Shown here one piece after another: positions 5,429 to 6,476 of a DNA stretch of 6,476 nucleotides. The DNA lies in assembly GCA_019420085.1 (NCBI GenBank), contig JAHZHV010000184.1, positions 1-6,476 on the forward strand, in the 5' to 3' direction. Positions within the stretch are counted from its first letter, which is position 1. Each line of letters starts with the position of its first letter. This DNA comes from Christensenella sp. GTDB taxonomy: Bacteria > Bacillota > Clostridia > Christensenellales > Maliibacteriaceae. The translations under genes were made by a program, and so were the position numbers. The notes beneath the pieces are model-generated. The model did not search any database. It was given only the letters and a program-made list of their open reading frames with translations, and was not told the DNA's origin.

Positions 5429-6080
5429 ATTCTTCCCTGAGGTATTTTTCCAGTTTCTTTTTGATCCGCTGCAGCGCATTGTCCACGCTTTTAATGCTGC
5501 GGCCAAGTTCCTTTGCAATCTCCACATAGTTCATGCCCTGCAGATAGCTTGTCAGCACTTCCCATTCAAATTCACTGGCAATCTGCGAAAAGCGCTTTTC
5601 CATATCCTGCAGCTGCTCGCGGCTTATGAAAAGTTCCTCCGGATTCATCGTGCGCGCACTGCTGATGACGTCGATGAGCGTGCGCTCGGACTCGTCTTCA
5701 TACAGCGGCTTGTTCAGCGACACATAGGTGTTCAGCGGCATATGCTTCTGCCTTGTCGCCGTCTTGATCGCCGTGATGATCTGACGCTTGATGCAAAGCT
5801 CCGCAAAACTGTGAAACGTCGCCTGCCGCTGCGGCCGGAAGTCCCGAATCGCCTTATGCAGGCCGATCATGCCTTCCTGCATGATGTCATCATAATCCGC
5901 GCCGATGAGAAAATAACTCCTTGCACAGTAGCGCACCAAATTCTTGTATTTATGATACAGATATTCCTCCGCCTGCTCGTCCCCGCTTTGGATCATTGCC
6001 ACAAGCTGCTCATCCGCCGCATCCTCATATGCTGCGCACGTCTGTTTCTGCGTCGTTTCCAGTGCCTGTTCCTGCGTCAT
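5415..6080 (-). CDS. sigH: RNA polymerase sigma factor SigH (transition-state/sporulation sigma)
   Basis: Sigma-70 family factor that directs core RNA polymerase to post-exponential and early sporulation promoters in Bacillota. From ATG 6080 it has 221 residues, close to B. subtilis SigH (218). Region 2 lies at about 36-112 with the near-invariant SigH stretch ARSYFLIGAD (53-62), DIMQEGMIGL (65-74) and AELCIKRQIITAIKTATRQKH (93-113). The linker has PLNTYVSLNKPLY and RTLIDVIS. Region 4 (about 160-212) ends with the -35-binding helix-turn-helix MNYVEIAKELGRSIKSVDNALQRIKKKL. An ATG at 6125 would overlap the upstream gene by 38 bases; ATG 6080 lies 7 bp after that gene and has GGAGAAG 11 bases upstream. 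The rae1-sigH order is typical. The usual downstream rpmG-secE-nusG genes are absent. SigH also occurs in non-sporulating lineages, so sporulation is not proven. Confidence 0.95.
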   Translation of the reverse strand: MTQEQALETTQKQTCAAYEDAADEQLVAMIQSGDEQAEEYLYHKYKNLVRYCARSYFLIGADYDDIMQEGMIGLHKAIRDFRPQRQATFHSFAELCIKRQIITAIKTATRQKHMPLNTYVSLNKPLYEDESERTLIDVISSARTMNPEELFISREQLQDMEKRFSQIASEFEWEVLTSYLQGMNYVEIAKELGRSIKSVDNALQRIKKKLEKYLREEYGVT

Positions 6081-6087
6081 ATCGTCT

Positions 6088-6476
6088 TTAACTTCTCCGC
6101 ATTTTTTCAAGCGCGTCAAATACATCCTGCGACAGGCGGCCCGTCAGCGCATGGGATTTGACGCTTTGTAGGTTGTGCATGTGCACATGGGTCTGCGCAT
6201 GACTCTGGCGCACGCGCAATCGAAGCTCACGCACCGTCATGCGCGCCGCACCGAAGGAAAACACCGTTCCCTGCTCAAGCGCGTCCCCCGTCACGACGCG
6301 GATGATGCGCCGCCTGTCCTGCCGCTGCAGCTGGCCGACAAGCTGTTCGATATAGCTGTCCGCCGTCTGCGCACGCGCGGTAAACACCTGCGTCACGCCG
6401 CTTTGCACCCGCTGCGTCGGATGCGCACGCGCCGAAGGCGACGAGTGCGCGTCGAATACCACAACGACCTGCGTAC
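6088..6476 (-). CDS. rae1: NYN-domain ribosome-associated endoribonuclease Rae1/YacP (C-terminal part)
   Basis: The frame is open to the right edge, giving 128 codons; the GTG at 6462 is internal because TQVV precedes it in frame. B. subtilis Rae1 (YacP) is 170 residues, so about 45 N-terminal residues, including the first catalytic Asp (VDGYN motif), are outside. Rae1 is a PIN-like nuclease that enters the ribosomal A site and cuts mRNA during translation. Visible landmarks, numbered from the first visible codon: VVVVFDAH (3-10), VTQVFTARAQTADSYIEQL (28-45), VVTGDALEQ (60-68) and FGAARMTVRELRLRV (74-88), all matching the family. The acidic residues of VFDAH, TADS and VTGD are intact. The C-terminus (LSQDVFDALEKMRRS) resembles the family's LSEEVLKTFEKWRRG. 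It lies immediately upstream of sigH, and its last codons contain the sigH ribosome-binding site. Confidence 0.9.
   Translation of the reverse strand, partial: TQVVVVFDAHSSPSARAHPTQRVQSGVTQVFTARAQTADSYIEQLVGQLQRQDRRRIIRVVTGDALEQGTVFSFGAARMTVRELRLRVRQSHAQTHVHMHNLQSVKSHALTGRLSQDVFDALEKMRRS
6092..6098 (-). promoter_or_regulatory. Ribosome-binding site for sigH at ATG 6080
   Basis: The minus strand reads GGAGAAG, 11 bases before ATG 6080 and inside the end of the rae1 frame. The spacing is slightly long. The alternative ATG 6125 has only a weak GCAGG directly against it. Confidence 0.55.

Noticed and set aside
6081..6115. Possible sigH promoter starting with TTGACG inside the end of rae1
   Set aside because: No acceptable -10 box lies at 16-18 bases, and a later one would leave no room for a leader with the ribosome-binding site.
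6081..6125. Longer SigH start at ATG 6125
   Set aside because: It would overlap the rae1-like gene by 38 bases, has a poor ribosome-binding site, and would give an N-terminus longer than known SigH proteins.
3828..6161. Very long plus-strand open frame (777 codons) opposite the FucI-like and sigH genes
   Set aside because: It is antisense to two well-supported proteins, its translation is rich in Arg, His and Ala with no recognisable domain, and such frames are expected in GC-rich DNA where the opposite strand has few stop-generating codons.

Overview
The window looks like a chromosomal segment of a Bacillota bacterium, most likely a Clostridia-type lineage of moderately high GC. The main evidence is a SigH-type sigma factor directly downstream of a Rae1/YacP-type ribonuclease gene, an order typical of Bacillota. 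A phospholipid acyltransferase with a C-terminal zinc ribbon, an architecture I associate with Clostridia, agrees with this. The sequence does not allow a genus-level call. No tRNA, rRNA, CRISPR array, insertion sequence or phage gene was seen. Coding density is very high and no gene-free stretch exceeds 105 bases.

Layout, read along the minus strand from the right edge: rae1-like gene (5' end cut by the window), 7 bp, sigH, 105 bp intergenic region, FucI-fold (L-fucose/L-arabinose isomerase-like) protein, 20 bp, PlsC-type acyltransferase with zinc ribbon, 4-bp ATGA overlap, ispD, 4-bp ATGA overlap, isochorismatase-like cysteine hydrolase, 88 bp with two inverted repeats, YciA-like acyl-CoA thioesterase. 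The left edge holds the 3' part of a plus-strand DUF554 membrane protein that converges on the thioesterase.

The four genes after sigH look like one transcription unit: every junction is a short gap or a stop/start overlap. The 105-bp region in front of them carries a good match to a SigH-type promoter (GAAGGAAAT, 11 bp, GGCGAATTG), so this lipid/isoprenoid operon may be controlled by the sigma factor encoded just upstream. IspD acts in the MEP isoprenoid pathway and PlsC in phospholipid synthesis, so the unit has a membrane-precursor flavour. The roles of the hydrolase and the FucI-like protein are unknown.

The most unusual gene is the FucI-like protein. It keeps the family framework, but the positions I expect to hold the metal ligands and catalytic histidines appear substituted, which suggests a non-catalytic or repurposed member. 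Three start codons were set from ribosome-binding sites rather than the longest frame (thioesterase, PlsC, SigH).
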